Shown: positions 22,098 to 35,100 of the stretch, in pieces | Layout of the letters: each line of letters starts with the position of its first letter | How positions within the stretch are numbered: position 1 is the stretch's first letter | Source of the DNA: Drosophila pseudoobscura | Lineage: Eukaryota > Arthropoda > Insecta > Diptera > Drosophilidae | Reading direction: 5' to 3' | Assembly: GCF_009870125.1 (NCBI RefSeq) | Contig: NC_046680.1 | Coordinates: 3,720,001 to 3,784,000, forward strand | Length of the DNA: 64,000 nt | The notes under the pieces: model-generated | Database searches by the model: none | What the model was told of the DNA's origin: nothing | The model's input: only the letters and a program-made list of their open reading frames with translations | Position numbers and translations under genes: made by a program

Positions 22098-22715
22098 ATG
22101 AAAATCTGTGGTCCAAAATTATCCCTTTGTGGTTTGATTATCTCCGTTTGGGGAATTGTTCAACTGGTGAGTACGTTGGTTCTTTCAGCTGAATGTCTGT
22201 GTTTGTGGTCACACTTGAAAGTCACAAGGTTACAGTTTATAGTCATGAGTTATTCTACAAATTTAAATTACTTTTGTTTTAGGTGCTGATGGGGCTGTTT
22301 TTCTACATTAATAGTGTTGCCCTTATTGAGGATTTGCCCCTAGATGAGGAGTACCATTCTCTGGAAGATTTTTATGCAGCTGCGAATAGAGCGTACAATC
22401 AGGTTAGTTCATATCACGGGATAAATCGGAGTACTTGACATTTACATACATATGTACATGACCAGAGCGTTATATACACACATAAATATATATTTACATG
22501 GAATTTAACGATTTCTATGTACATATATATCATATGTACGTATGTACGTAACGAATATTTGCGTTGAACCAGTAATGTTTTTGTTGTTGTAACAGTTATC
22601 GGTTTTTTTTTTTCAGAACGCCTACAACTGCTGGATCGCAGCATGCATTTATGTTTTGACATTGTTGCTTTCTGCACAACAATTCTACATGAACAGCAGA
22701 GTAACTGCCAATTAA
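22098..22715 (+). CDS. RNaseK: Ribonuclease kappa / V-ATPase-associated RNASEK
   Basis: Three exons (22098-22166, 22283-22402, 22617-22715; 69+120+99 nt) join in frame to 95 aa, the exact length of the insect family. It starts MKICGPKLSLCGLIISVWG, has two membrane helices (about 8-35 and 67-87), a conserved loop (DLPLDEEYHSLEDFYAAANR) and ends RVTAN. RNASEK was first described as a pyrimidine-preferring endoribonuclease; later work places it with the V-ATPase and shows that it is needed for endocytosis and entry of acid-dependent cargo. All introns have GT-AG ends and a good pyrimidine tract (the last is a run of T before CAG). The gene is complete and highly conserved. Confidence 0.95.
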
Positions 22716-23829
22716 ATATTTCAATTTTAGATTTCTAACTGCTTCTCGTACTCAGTTGTCAATATATAATGTACTGGTGTATTCATCAAAGCTTGCACTA
22801 AAAGAAAAGTATTGAAATGTTCAGTTGAAGATATTTGTTAAACCCTTTATTTTAATTGTATAATATTTCCTTACGTGATGTCATTGAAGTATAATTTGAA
22901 TCATATGTTGTAATCTTTCCACAACACACCCTATATATACAGTATGCGCATGTAATATATTTGTTTTTGTTCATAAAATACATTCCGTCTTGGTTTAATT
23001 ACTGCCAAATATCTGCAGTAAAGTTGACTTACAATGGGGACAAATGATTATCTTTTAAAATTTTCTTGGATTCAATGCAATGGTTATGACAAAGTTTTCG
23101 TAGATGTTCTATGACATCCTTTATAGCTCAAATGTTTATGCAAGAATAAATATAAAATAACTTTAATTCGTATCCTGTTTTGATATCTGAATGGGAAAAA
23201 TATTTCCTATTTGTTTAACGGAAAGCTTTTGTATGAGTAATTCCTGGTTGAAATGTAGAAAGTCTATGATCTTACCGCGTTGCATATATACATTATGTAT
23301 GCACCAATTCAAAAGTATATGAGTATCGGGCTTAGAATGCGAAAGGGAGGGTACATAGTACTAGAGCTCTGCATGAACAAGCAACGAATCGATTTGTTGG
23401 GACTTGGTATTCGCTTCGTTCGGTCAGTTAGAATCAGCGTCTCGGCTTTCTCATTACATCGAATCACTCGCTTAATACGCACTGAACGGAGCAGATATCG
23501 GTATTTTTACTGTATCAGATCCAAAATTTATGCTGACTCATACTTTGGACTGTCACACAATTCTAGTTTCCCAGTTTGTGTAAAACTCGAAGAACCTTAC
23601 TATCAGAGACATAATGGATGGAAACGAGTTGGTAATGACTTTGGACGGAAGTGTGGAAATGGTAATGGAAATGAGGAACTTTTGAGTGGGATACGACTGG
23701 ACTGCGAACGGATGCAGGTGAAGACGCGCCTCTAATAGGCTTGATATAAAAAAATCATGGAATGGCAAATGATTTGCGGTTAAAACAAAGTTCCTGATTT
23801 CGTAGACAATAATATTATTGCAGAATATT
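22716..23829. other. Downstream spacer, no clear gene
   Basis: The plus frame at 23280-23735 (151 aa) is Arg- and Tyr-rich, has no domain and lies next to transposon-like sequence. It may be leader or LTR sequence of the element at 23830. Confidence 0.3.
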
Positions 23830-25050
23830 TCATGATCAGTTATGGCTTTAAACTAAATTTACCAAAAAAAATTCTGAGCTATGGAAATGTAGAACTGCCT
23901 ATTAGTGCAAGCAGAGACGACGGCTATGTGGGCAATTTTCAAGCATGTGTGTGGATAAAGTTATGTCGAAGGGATGGAGATGAAAAGTTAGTGGTTGTCG
24001 AGTCCGTTGGAAAGAAATCTAAAAACGTTTTGTTGGGAAAGGCTCTTCTACATGCTACTGAAGATGGACAGATACCAGTAATGTTTTTAAACCCAACTTT
24101 AACGAATAAAATTGGACAGTTTCAAGAGTATTCTATGGTTGTAAAATGCGAGTGAAATGAATCACAAATGAGTAATCAGCGTGTGGAACCTGAGCCTTTG
24201 GAAAGATTACAGTTACAAAATTGGGTTCATCTACTATCAAAAGATAAAAGATTCTTCCTTGTTAGAAAAGTTTTGGCACTGCAATGCTTTGGATAAATTA
24301 ACAGGAAGAACAGCTTTTGTTAGGTATATAAATGACACAGGTCAACACGTAGGATTCCACTGCCCATTAGGGAAGAACCAAGAAAATTAATATCGGCCAC
24401 AGAATGTAATGGAATAATATAGCCCGTCCATTAGCCCATGGAGTTCTCCAGTAGTGCGAAGATTATCGGAAGTTAAACTGGACTCAGTGGCAAAATTTTG
24501 ACCTCAAAAACGAAGTCTATAACAATCATGGAAAGCGAGGATTCGAAAACCATACCGACTATACCACAGAAACGAGTTAAAGAACTCATTGAAGAGTACC
24601 AAAATGAATGTTGTTCAGGCCAGCAGGAGATGATTGCCGCGCACTGTGCCAACGCCGGGCGCTCCGGTCCCAACTTGCGCTCGCGCGCTCGGAGGGTCGC
24701 TCGGGAGGTCTACGATCCACAGGTCACAGGTTAATTGGATCAACGATTTTTGACGTTTGGAGAATTGATCTTCGATCCGCACCACTACAAACAAATGTAG
24801 TGGCACATGCCAAGGTCATCATCAATTGGATTGGTTGCCAGGAGTCAGCAACTGAATCGATCCGACTATACGACCGTTGTGCTATGGTGGACCATCTACT
24901 AGAAGCCACGGAAAAATGCGTTAGTTCAATTCAGGAACACCGTTTCCCAGTCCACCGTCCATTCCCAGTCAGTCACAGTGTAAATATAGATGTGCCCATG
25001 GTATTTGACTATTTTCGAGCAAGTGGACCGAGGTATATCAGATCCTAAAT
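23830..25050 (+). mobile_element. Possible Ty3/gypsy-type retrotransposon remnant
   Basis: The plus-strand frame 23832-24155 reads like the segment between protease and reverse transcriptase in gypsy-type pol (QACVWIKLCRRDGDEKLVVV, then PVMFLNPTLTNKIGQF). Downstream are short frames with RVKELIEEYQNECCSGQQ and HSVNIDVPMVFDYF, separated by stops. No terminal repeats or intact RT motif were found. The call is weak. Confidence 0.35.
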
Positions 25051-25629
25051 CAGGAGGCGTCACCAGTGGCGAGCGTGTTCACCAGTAATTGGGTAACCAG
25101 ATTCTGAGGTAAATTGGAATTACACTCTGCCCAGATTCGCAATTTAGAGTCTCATTAGGAATTCGGATAACACGATGGTGATGGTATTGTGGAGCGCTTC
25201 AGCAGAACCTTGTACACATACATACATAGTTTACCACAGATCCTTACGCACGGCAGCGGCCCTCGGGTCTATATCCCGAATTCTTCGTTACTGCAGCTGT
25301 AGTATTTAGGCTTTTCACTCGCTCTCTATCTATCTTCAGTGCTCGGCTTATCAGCTTACCTTCTATCGCCCTCTTTTGAGCTATTAGGGAATCCTATTAG
25401 GGATTTTGATTGGGCCGCCTTGTACCTGTGCACTGATGCTATAAAATGAAGGAATATTTTTATACCTGATACTCAAAATGAGTATAGTTAACCGTATAGT
25501 TAGTATAGTTATGTAATATATAATATATAGTATAGTTATATAAATAGTTAACCGACAGCTTTGTTATTATATTAAGGAATTTTTATTATTCAGGGGATAT
25601 TGACTAGCATATTCTTTTACGACGTTAAG

Positions 25630-26150
25630 CAACTTCTGAAAGTCATCTATTTTTTGGCCAGTATTTGGTTATAGTTTGCATAAGTTTAACAGCACGTTCG
25701 GCTATATCATTAGCCACTTTTAAATGTTTTAATATATCTAGAGCATTTTGAAAATCTTCATTACTATGCCATTCTGAAGAATCTTCAGTTAAACACGTTT
25801 GGAAATCATATACATAAAATATTTAGCAGAAATAGGTATCACAATACCAGATAGTCTCTTTGTAATAAACGTTGGAAAATTATTTTCTTCGACATCATCA
25901 TGGTCAGCACAAAGTGCCATTGCTTCGCCATTTTTCGCTTCCCCATGAAAGTAACTTTATCGTCAAACAATGCAAGTGCGATATTTTCATCTGATAAATA
26001 CCACAAACGGCTGCAAGTCTTTTTTGTTTTTTTAAAACAACGTTTGTAATTTTCGGATCAAATTCTTTATAGTTGTCCAGATTCAACAACTAATGTTGAC
26101 CGTAACCAAAAATGTATATAAGAAGGCACTATAAAAATAGAAACGTCACA
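25630..26150 (-). mobile_element. Unclassified DNA-transposon-like repeat, copy C
   Basis: Same sequence as 10520-10990 with small indels. The minus-strand frame 25904-26089 begins MLNLDNYKEFDPKITNVVLK, and downstream frames recover ERAVKLMQTITKYW. Broken by several frameshifts. Confidence 0.55.
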
Positions 26151-26154
26151 AAAA

Positions 26155-26510
26155 TATTTATACCCGATACTCAAAATAAGTATAGGCGTATATTAGATTT
26201 GTGGTAAAAGTGGATGTGTGTAACGTCCAGAAGGAAGCGTTTCCGACTCCATAAAGTATATATATTCGTGATCAGCATCAATAGCCGAGTCGATTGAGCC
26301 ATGTCTGTCTGTCCCTGTGAGTGCCTTGTGCTCAGAGATTATAAGAGCCACGACATTTTGTATCCGGACTTCCGTGATATGTCACTGTTACATATGTCAC
26401 ACGTTACATAGTCGGCGTTGCCTATCGCTAAAAGTGAGCGCCTAGATCTCAGAGACTATAAGAGCTACAGCAACCAAATTTGGTATCCACACTGCTGTGA
26501 TATCGAACCA
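26155..26510 (+). mobile_element. Truncated DINE-1 copy
   Basis: Starts TTTATACCCGATACTCAAAA near 26158 and keeps the INE-1 core (CGTCCAGAAGGAAGCGTTTC, GATCAGCATCAATAGCCGAG). It ends near 26510, directly before a LINE. Confidence 0.85.
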
Positions 26511-26529
26511 GCACATGTGCATGTCAAAA

Positions 26530-27730
26530 TATTCATGTATTTCATTTTTTAATACGTCAGCAAATAATAATCAGGCAATCGCCGATCTTTTCCCCCAATT
26601 TTTCCAAACCACATATTCTCAGGAAAGCTACTCTGGTCAGCCGTACCCAAACGGTTTACCGAGATCGGAAGCCATTTTCAGTATTTTGCTAAATAAAAGC
26701 TTACTGTTTCATGATTTTCTACTAGTTAAGCGAGAGTTTTTACCGTGTCCTGACGGAGTTCCTGGCTGTGTTCTCAAGTAGTGCACCGAGGTTCTGTGTG
26801 GACTCTTGCTTAAACTATTCACCCTGTCCATAAGAAATGTAGGAAGTATAATGCAAAGAACAATAGAGGTATTTCTAAGTTATCCGCTATTCCGGAAATG
26901 TTTGAGAAGATTTTAACTCCGCACCTGCCAAATCTCTGCAAGTCACTTATATCTCCAACTCAGCATGGATTTATAAGGCGGCAATCAACCACCACGTGCT
27001 TGTTAGAGTTTACGTCTTTCATCTTTAAATGCTTTCAAGGTAGCTTACAGACGGATGCTATTTACATCGACTTTAGTAAGGCATTCAACTCTGCAAACCA
27101 TTCCATTCTAGCACATAGACCTTTTAGCATATCCGCTTAACCTCTTGAGATGGATTTCTAGCTACCTTTGTTCCACGTCTTAAAAAGTCATCTTCAAAAA
27201 ATCCCTCTCCTCACCAGTCAAGGTTACTTCTGAAGTACCACAGGGCAGCCATCTAGGCCCCTTTCTTTTCGAACGTTACCTTCGGTACTAAGATACTCTC
27301 GAGTACTCATGTATGCTGATGATATTAAGCACATTTCATTTCGTTCTCCTTTGCAATCCGATCTTGTTACACCTTCAGGCCTCGAAATGCAACGTAATGA
27401 TATTTCATCGTTCTAGCGCCTTGTTGGCACCCTATACCCTACGCAGTGGTTCTCTTAGGAGAATTACCCTGGTGGATGATCTTGGTGTTATATTAGACGC
27501 CAAGCGTGATTCGGTTTATAAAGAGATGGTCAATTTGACGACAAAGACTCTCTATACCACTCTTATACGTCCGACCTTAGAATACGTCTCTTATGTATGG
27601 TACCCTCAGTACAAAGAATACCAAGACCGTATTGAATCAGTCCAGAAAAACGTTACTTTTTGCGCGTGTGTGAGACTGCCATCTTACCCTAGTATGTAGA
27701 TTGGTTTTAATAGACCTTCCATCCTTAGGC
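26530..27730 (+). mobile_element. Degenerate LINE with reverse transcriptase (TRIM/jockey-like)
   Basis: Plus-strand pieces in order: pre-RT region (PDGVPGCVLK), RT domain (SPTQHGFIRRQSTTTCLLEF, then YIDFSKAFNSANHSIL), PVKVTSEVPQGSHLGPFLF, the catalytic box YADDIKHIS near 27313, and the post-RT region (RITLVDDLGVILDAK, RPTLEYVSYVWYPQYK). Frameshifts and small deletions separate the frames. It resembles the LINE called TRIM in D. miranda, from memory. Confidence 0.75.
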
Positions 27731-27745
27731 ACGATTTCTGAGGGT

Positions 27746-30700
27746 TTAATTAGACACTGGAATCAGACGCGGCCACGCGAACGTTCCCGTCCGCTCCTGG
27801 GATTGCCCACTATTCCGGTGAGCCACATTTGAAGTGGCACGTTGTCCTTGTGAATTGCCACCACTCTGCCTGGCTCCAAGTTGGCGACCTCCTCGGACCA
27901 CTTCCCTCGCTGTTGAAGGCTGAGAAGATAGTCTCTGGACCAATCTCTCCAAAATCTTTGCTTGATGGCAGACACGAGCTGCCATCGTTGCAGATATGAG
28001 AGGCTGCTGTCTGGTCTGTGCAGCTCTGATTCGGGCGGCAGCGAAACTAGCGTTCTGCCGACTAGCAGATGCGCTGGAGTCAACACCTCCCCTTCGTTGG
28101 GGCTGCCGCCCTCCGACCACCAGTGGTCTGGAATTGAGCACTGCCTCGACGTCCACGAGAACCGTAAGCAGCTCGTCCTCCTTAAGCACTGCGCTGCCCA
28201 TAGCCCTGAGCAGCAGATTCTTGGCGGACTTCACCGCCGACTCCCACAGGCCTCCAATGTGCGGGGCTCGCGGGGGAATGAATTCCACCGGAAAACTGTG
28301 AGCCGCAGCATACGCCTTGAGGGCTTCGTCCTTGGCATTGACTGCATCCATGCGCGCAACAAAATTCGTAGCGTTGTCGCAATAGAGTTTGACAAGAGGC
28401 CCACGACGTCCAACAAACCTGGATAAGCACAAAATAAATGTATAAGAGGTCAAGTCTTTTACAATATCTAGGTGTACGGCCTTAGATGCAAAGCAGACAA
28501 ACACTGCTAATAATAGGCGCCCACCTACTCGAACCAATGAAAACGAGCATGAGCCCACTTGTTCTTCTGAAATGAAGGGAGTTAGTTTTTGAAGTAATGC
28601 CTGAAACTTTGATGAGTTTTTTATTTTGTCAATCTCCTGGGAGAATGCGTCTCTTTGAGCAGCTTCAACTGCTGCTAGAAACGCTGCGCCGAGCTCTTCT
28701 GATGACGGACAAGTACTACTCCAAGTTACTCCTTTCCTTTTATTTATGAACCGGCGGATATATGCAATTGTGCCTACCACTTTCATATATGATGATGAGT
28801 TTTCTATGAGGATGGGATTGTGTTCGCCATCGGCCGCGACAAGCGAAGTGGCTACCTTCTTCTTCTCTAATGACGCGTCCCCTTCTGTCAAACGTAAATT
28901 AAGATTTTGAGGCCAATCCATGGCATTTTGTTGCAGGAATGACGGGCCGTTAAACCAAAATAGTGAATCTAAGTCTGCTACTGATGATCCCCGAGATACT
29001 GGATCTGCAGGATTTTCTTCGGTGGGTACATGTCTCCATGAGGCAGTCGAAGTGATTTCCTGTATCTCTGCAACTCGATTTGAAACAAATGTTGTTAACT
29101 GGGAGGGATGAGTTTGCAGCCAATGTAGAACCACTTCCGAATCTGACCACAATATAACCTTCTCTACGGGGCAATCAATAATAGATCGAACTTCCTCCCA
29201 CAACTTTGCCAACAGATGAGCGGCACATAGCTCCAATCTTGGGATTGTTTTTGTCTTTAAGGGTGCCACCCTTGACTTTACCGTTAATAAGTTAACGGAC
29301 ACTCCATTTGAATGGGACACACGAGCGTAGATGCAGCAGCCGTATGCTCGCGTGGACGCATCTGCAAACCCATGTATTTGACATCGAGTGCTTGTGCTAG
29401 CTCCTACAAAACGTGGAATGGTGACTTCATGCAACCTTTGCATGTCCGAAACCATCGACTCCCATCTTTGTTGCAACTTTAAGGGAATGGGATCGTCCCA
29501 ACCAAGGCTCAAAAGCCAAATTTCCTGCAAGAAGATTTTTGCATTAGTAATCACCGGACATAGCAGACCCAAGGGATCGAAAAGACTGGCTATGACGGAT
29601 AACATTACTCTCTTGGTTGTGGTTTCGGACGAGACTATTGGTTTCAGACAGTAGTTGAAAATGTCTGCCTGTGGGTTCCAAATCAGTCCAAGAGTTTTGC
29701 AATCTTGCTGATCTCCACTTGAAATAACCAGATTCTCTTTCTGACTGTCACCTAGTTGACAATTAGCAGTCCACTTCGTCAGCACAAATCCGGCTGGCTC
29801 TAGGATTTCAACTAACTGTTGACGCAATATCCGTAGTTCGGATTTCGTGTCTGCGCCTGTAAGAAGATCGTCAACATAGAAATCGGAAGCAAGAGACTTT
29901 GAGCCAAGTGGATGCGAATTTAAATGAGTTTCGCTTAGATACTTCAAGCACCTGACAGCAAGAAATGGTGCGCTGGCCGTGCCATAAGTTACCGTATTTA
30001 GACGAAACACTTGCAAGGGATCCGAACTTGCACGTCTCCAAATAATTAATTGGAATTTGCGATGCGCCTCATCAAGTTCGACTTGACGGTACATTTTTGT
30101 AATGTCTGCTGTAAGAGCGAATTTGCGACCCCGAAATCTTAACAACGTTGCGTATAGGCACGGCTGGATGGTTGCTCCCACCATGAGTAAATCATTGAGC
30201 GAGACTTGACTCGTTGCTTTGCACGACGCATCGAACACTACTCTAAGCTTAGTGGATGTACTTTGTGGTCGTTCCACGCATTGATACGGGATGAAACAAT
30301 GCGGCTCTGCCGGGATCGAGTTTTCCATTGTAGTTATATGGCCTAACGACAGGTATTCCTCCATAAAGTCCATAAACATCGATTTTATGGCAGGTTTTTG
30401 GCATAATCGCCTTTCTAAAGACAAAAATCGTCTTCTGGCTGTCTCAAACGACGAACCGAGAGATGTCGGGCTAGACTTAAATGGCAAAGAAACTTGCAAT
30501 CGACCGGAGGGTAGACGTGTGATAGTGTCGATAAAGGATTTTTCACACATAGTTTCTTCGGGGGTATACAGTCTTTCTATGGATGCATTTGGAACATTTT
30601 CCAACTCCCAGAAACGTTTGACCAAGCTGTCGAGCGGGCAGGCTTCTTGAACTGCTCACCATAGAGCAAGTTTATGTGGCTTGAGAGCCTTTGGACTTGC

Positions 30701-31140
30701 AACGTCCAGACACCACCCACCCAAAAACAGTGTTTTGTAAGGTTAGTGCCTCTCTGCCCTGTTTTACTTGACCATTACTTAAGATATCGAAAAAGGCGTC
30801 TGCACCTAATAGCAGATCAACTTTTTGTGGCTTGTAAAAGACTGGATCAGCCAGTGGATAGTTCTCAGTAGCATCCATTAAGGAATCAGGCGGAACCGCC
30901 TTTTCTGGATGCTACGAGAAAATCGATTTTAAAATCACGAAATCTGCCACCATTTCGAATGGGTGTATGCGAGAGCAGATTGTGGTTTGCACATCTTGGT
31001 GTGCCGATAAGCTTAAGGATTTTCCAATACCTAACAAACTAATATGCTTTCTAGTTCTCTTTAACTGCAGACTTTTTGCCAATTCATCGGTGATAAAGTT
31101 CACTTGAGAACCAGAGTCCAACAATACTCTGGCTGGCTGA
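27746..31140 (-). mobile_element. Degenerate BEL/Pao LTR retrotransposon (pol region)
   Basis: On the minus strand: a protease-like piece (MLDSGSQVNFITDELA, 30912-31124), then LLLGADAFFDIL (30672-30878), then a 959-aa frame (27746-30625) with Pao-type RT (LTADITKMYRQVELDEAHRK, YVDDLLTGAD), RNase H (HGFADASTRAYGCCIY, ILWSDSEVVLHWL) and integrase core (LYCDNATNFVA, PHIGGLWESAVKSAK). The element is damaged. RNase H runs straight into mid-integrase (VGGRLLLAVFVCFASKAVHL), so the HHCC zinc region is missing. A frameshift near 28090 moves the integrase C-terminus (LTPAHLLVGRTL) to another frame, and another lies near 30640. No flanking LTRs were found. Confidence 0.9.
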
Positions 31141-32152
31141 CGCTGGCTTGAGCTGCCTTTAATGTCAATCGCTATCCACTACGCTACTAAATAGGCCGAT
31201 AAAATTTGTATACGCGTGCTCGACACTGCAGATAGGTTTGGTTCCATGCATGAATCAACATTAAATGTTGAGACTATAATTCCCAAAATCACACTATACG
31301 AGTATTGAACACTAATCTACTTTCTCTTCGTAAATTATAAATACTAATACATACCTGGAATATTTTCTCGGTCTGATTACCTCGCTTTAAACGTTAATAT
31401 TTCGAAAACCGCTAGTAAAAGTGCACAGAACGTATTGATATTTATTAACTTTACAATACTAAATGGTTGTTTTTAACTCACATTTGAAAAATAGTTTTAC
31501 AAAGTCAATGACAAGAAGTAGTATTCATTTTGAAATTCACACAGTACATCTGGCAGTCAGAACAAAAGATAATAAAATAATTTGTATTTTTTGCATGATT
31601 CGATTTATTAACAATGACATATTATGTTAGTTTTAAGCTAAAATATAATAGAATCCATTACATAGAAGAATATTTTTTAATTGCAATGCGAATATGTTTT
31701 ATATCAACAATAATTTTAACAGTCCGCAAAGTTTAGAAATATTTATGTATTTACTTAAGCTAGTTCTTATATTGGTTTATACTGCTTAAATAGATAAGTC
31801 TACAAACTAGAGAGCAAAAACTTATCCTATTCGAATTGGCTCAAGCAAAATCATTTTAAGCTTGTCCGTTTACCCGCAGGGATTTTGAACAGATATATAT
31901 ATTTATATATGTAAATATGTATATTCGTCCTGTTATATTTAACGAAAATAATAAATAGGCGGCACCAAAATATTGGAAGGTTCTGTTATATTGGTAAAAT
32001 GAGATGAGCTGTGTTCTACAAACTACAAAACTACAAAAATTTGTTACGTGCCTCGACAACAAAAATTCTTGCATCTATAGAACACGATGAATTTGGTTTT
32101 GGCTAAAGCAAAACGACTAAAAAGCATTGTGCTAGTAGAAAGGAATAACAAA
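31141..32152. other. Spacer between BEL/Pao remnant and RhoGEF 3' end
   Basis: AT-rich. It probably contains the RhoGEF 3' UTR near 32100. No other gene or LTR was found. Confidence 0.4.
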
Positions 32153-35100
32153 TTATCCACAATTTATTCGCTCCTGATTGCGACTCGATGATCGTGAAGA
32201 TTTTCGATTGATTGATTCCAGATACGCGGCTGGGGTCCAGCCTTCTGAATTGGCATCTGTGAATGATCCAACATGGATATTATGATTATTTCTAAATTTG
32301 CAATAAATATTTATAACAATTTTTTAAATAAGTAAATAAATTAGGTATTATGAATTTGGTTAGTACATGCATTAAATTTGAACATTTACCTAAGATTCGA
32401 ACATACCACCATCCAGCACAGCCCACCTTAAGCAGCTCTACAGTTTCACCTTCACGCATCGAAACTTCCGAGTGTCCCATAGCAGTATAGTCAGCCAGGG
32501 CAATGAACTTACTGCCCTGTATTAAAATTCACACAAAGTGTTAGTATATATATGCAAGAAATAATATGTTGATATCGTTATTCATTCCAATAAGAAAAAT
32601 GTATGAAGAAAAATGTAAGAAAAAGTATTCAAGAAATGTGTGGTAGCTCTAAAACTATTTATATGTACATTTGTAATTTTAGGTACATGGCATGGCGTTA
32701 CAAACGATTCTAACAAACCAAACATTCTTCAATAAGATATAAACTTTTTCCTTTTTCTTGAAATTTCCATTGAGACTGTACCGAGCAGCGTAGTGCCAGA
32801 AAAATTTGGCGTTGTATGGAAGTGACTTTAGTATTGGACCTAAAAGCTTCTATGAAAAGTTGGAAAATACGCTTCTTAAATGTAATAATTATTCAAGGAC
32901 TATCAAATCAAGCCTAACTAAAATCACGATAATATAAAAAATTTCGCGTGCACAACTGATTAAAACTCAGGAAATAAATTTCCTATATATACATATGTAT
33001 CTTTTTTAGTAAAAGCAGTTAGAGCCAGTTTAAGCCAGAAAAGCCAGAAAAAGCTATTAACCGATTTCGGTTTTTTCGTTTAATTTGGTTATTGCTGTTA
33101 AAGACCTGCGCATTTGCGATGAGCATTGAATAAATAATTATACGGAGTAAGTTTTACTATACTACATATACATTTGATAAATTTAACGCTTATGGCTACG
33201 ATGTAAGTTCTAGCTGTCCATTCATACAATTTCTAGCATCTTTAACTTATCAGTTACGCATATTTGATGTCAAATTTCGATTATTATTTGGCTTTTTATA
33301 TAGTATAGATACAATTTATTGATCGAATGAAACATAGAAAACTGAATTTGATTTGCTGTTTCCTGTAAGTGAGGCCAGAATTGGTGGATCATCTCTATGT
33401 TTCGTCACCCACTGTGTAAACCCAATGAAATATTTCATATATTGTGCAGTTTACGAGCACAATTTTTGGTTTTTATTAAATGGTTTGTTGTTTGTTCATG
33501 AAAATAAAGAAACAACCCATAAATATTGAATTGAATGAAGAAAATATAAGTCATTGTATATTGTAAGTCATATAATTAAATTTAATTCAAACAAAATGTA
33601 AGCGATCTCGATGAAATTATCATTTAATTTCAATGACAAGTAGTCGAACTTATGTACATATGTTCTTGTGGTATGTTAGATGCGAACGAATAGCAAGAGA
33701 TGTTTGTTAGGTCGCTAAAACTAATAATATTATAACCCACACAAGACACATATTCATACTATGTATGTATATTTTTGATCAAAGTTACAGGCCGAATCAA
33801 ACCTCATAGAATTAACGTGTGTCAATGAAACATTGTCGTCATTCCTAAGTGGGTTAATTATTTTTCGGGTTTGGTATGTTTCGATAGCAAAGATTGGTCG
33901 AATAACAAAAAGTGTTTGGATATTTCATTACCAAATATAATATAATATATATATATACTAATATAATATAATTATTTGCGCAAAATAGAGAAAGAAAACT
34001 TTTACTGCGTGTCGATTTAGATTATCTTGATTTTTTTTTTAGAACTCTAGAATTGTAAGCTTGGGGATTTGCGTATTTTGTGTATTTTTTTTGGAATAAC
34101 TAAAAGAATTAGGTCCACTCACCGGGGTGCTATTATCTTCGACCAAAGACAATTCGTCCTCGCTATTCGAGCAGTCGGAGCTCCATCCACAAACTTCCTG
34201 CTGCTCTTTGTCAGCAGCGCCGCTAAGAGAGTTGACGAAAGTAGCTCCAGCGTTATCGTCGCTGCTGCAGTTTGAGTTTCGGTTGGAAGACTCTGAAGTG
34301 GCGTCACAGCTTATCGTGTTCGCAAGAATAATGTTAGGGGTGTCCCAAGAAGTTGTCTGCCTGAGGCCACGGTGGTTAAGGCTGTACTGTTTAATTTTTT
34401 CGCCTTTTAATTCCTCTAGCTGATTGAGTAAAACACGCTTGATCTCTGCCACCCACTTGTTCTTTAAATCGACCGTCGGTGCCTGCAGAGTATGTACCTC
34501 CTGTCGACCCTGAAGCCAAACTTCAAAACGTTTGGTATCGCCCCGAACAGATTCAGTCAACCCGATTTGAGACATCTGAAAATTTTAATAAGTGGGTATG
34601 TACCACTTAAGATATAATTTGGTTCGCCGATTTGGCTAATTTCAATGAGACTCACCTTTACGTGGTGTTTGAACTGGTAGGTGCTTTTGTTATGACCAGA
34701 CTTTGCGGTTTGTTTACAGAACAACATGGATTTTTGGTAAAGAAATATGTGACGCTGCTGGGGCTTGATGCGAAGACGAATGTCCTTTTTTGATTCTGTC
34801 CAAACCTGGAAAGAATCCTGAAGAAGTAGTTCGCCCTGTTGGGATAGATCGGTCTGTAAAAATTAAAAAAGAGAACATTAGGGAAAGAAAATCTACTGAG
34901 CGAAGTTAATTACCGGAAAACCAGTTATAGCTACTTGATGCATGGAGTCGTTGACGCACTTCAGTACGATCAACATGCAATCTAGCGCCTTCTGAAGTTC
35001 CTTGGTGCAGCTGCCACTATCGCTGAAGCGGAGCAAATCTTTCAGAAGAAGTTGGTACTTGGTGATCCTTTGTACTGGCTTTAGCAAATACGCCGCTAGC

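Noticed and set aside
23280-23735. 151-aa plus-strand frame
   Set aside because: Biased composition, no domain, next to a retrotransposon remnant; not supported as a gene.
27746-30625. 959-aa frame as a host gene
   Set aside because: All parts are BEL/Pao RT, RNase H and integrase, with a deletion and frameshifts around it.
32000-32560. Flanking long terminal repeats for the BEL/Pao element
   Set aside because: I compared the sequence on both sides of the pol remnant and found no matching direct repeats.
33940-33970. TATATATA run as a promoter
   Set aside because: It is a simple AT repeat inside a RhoGEF intron with no nearby start.
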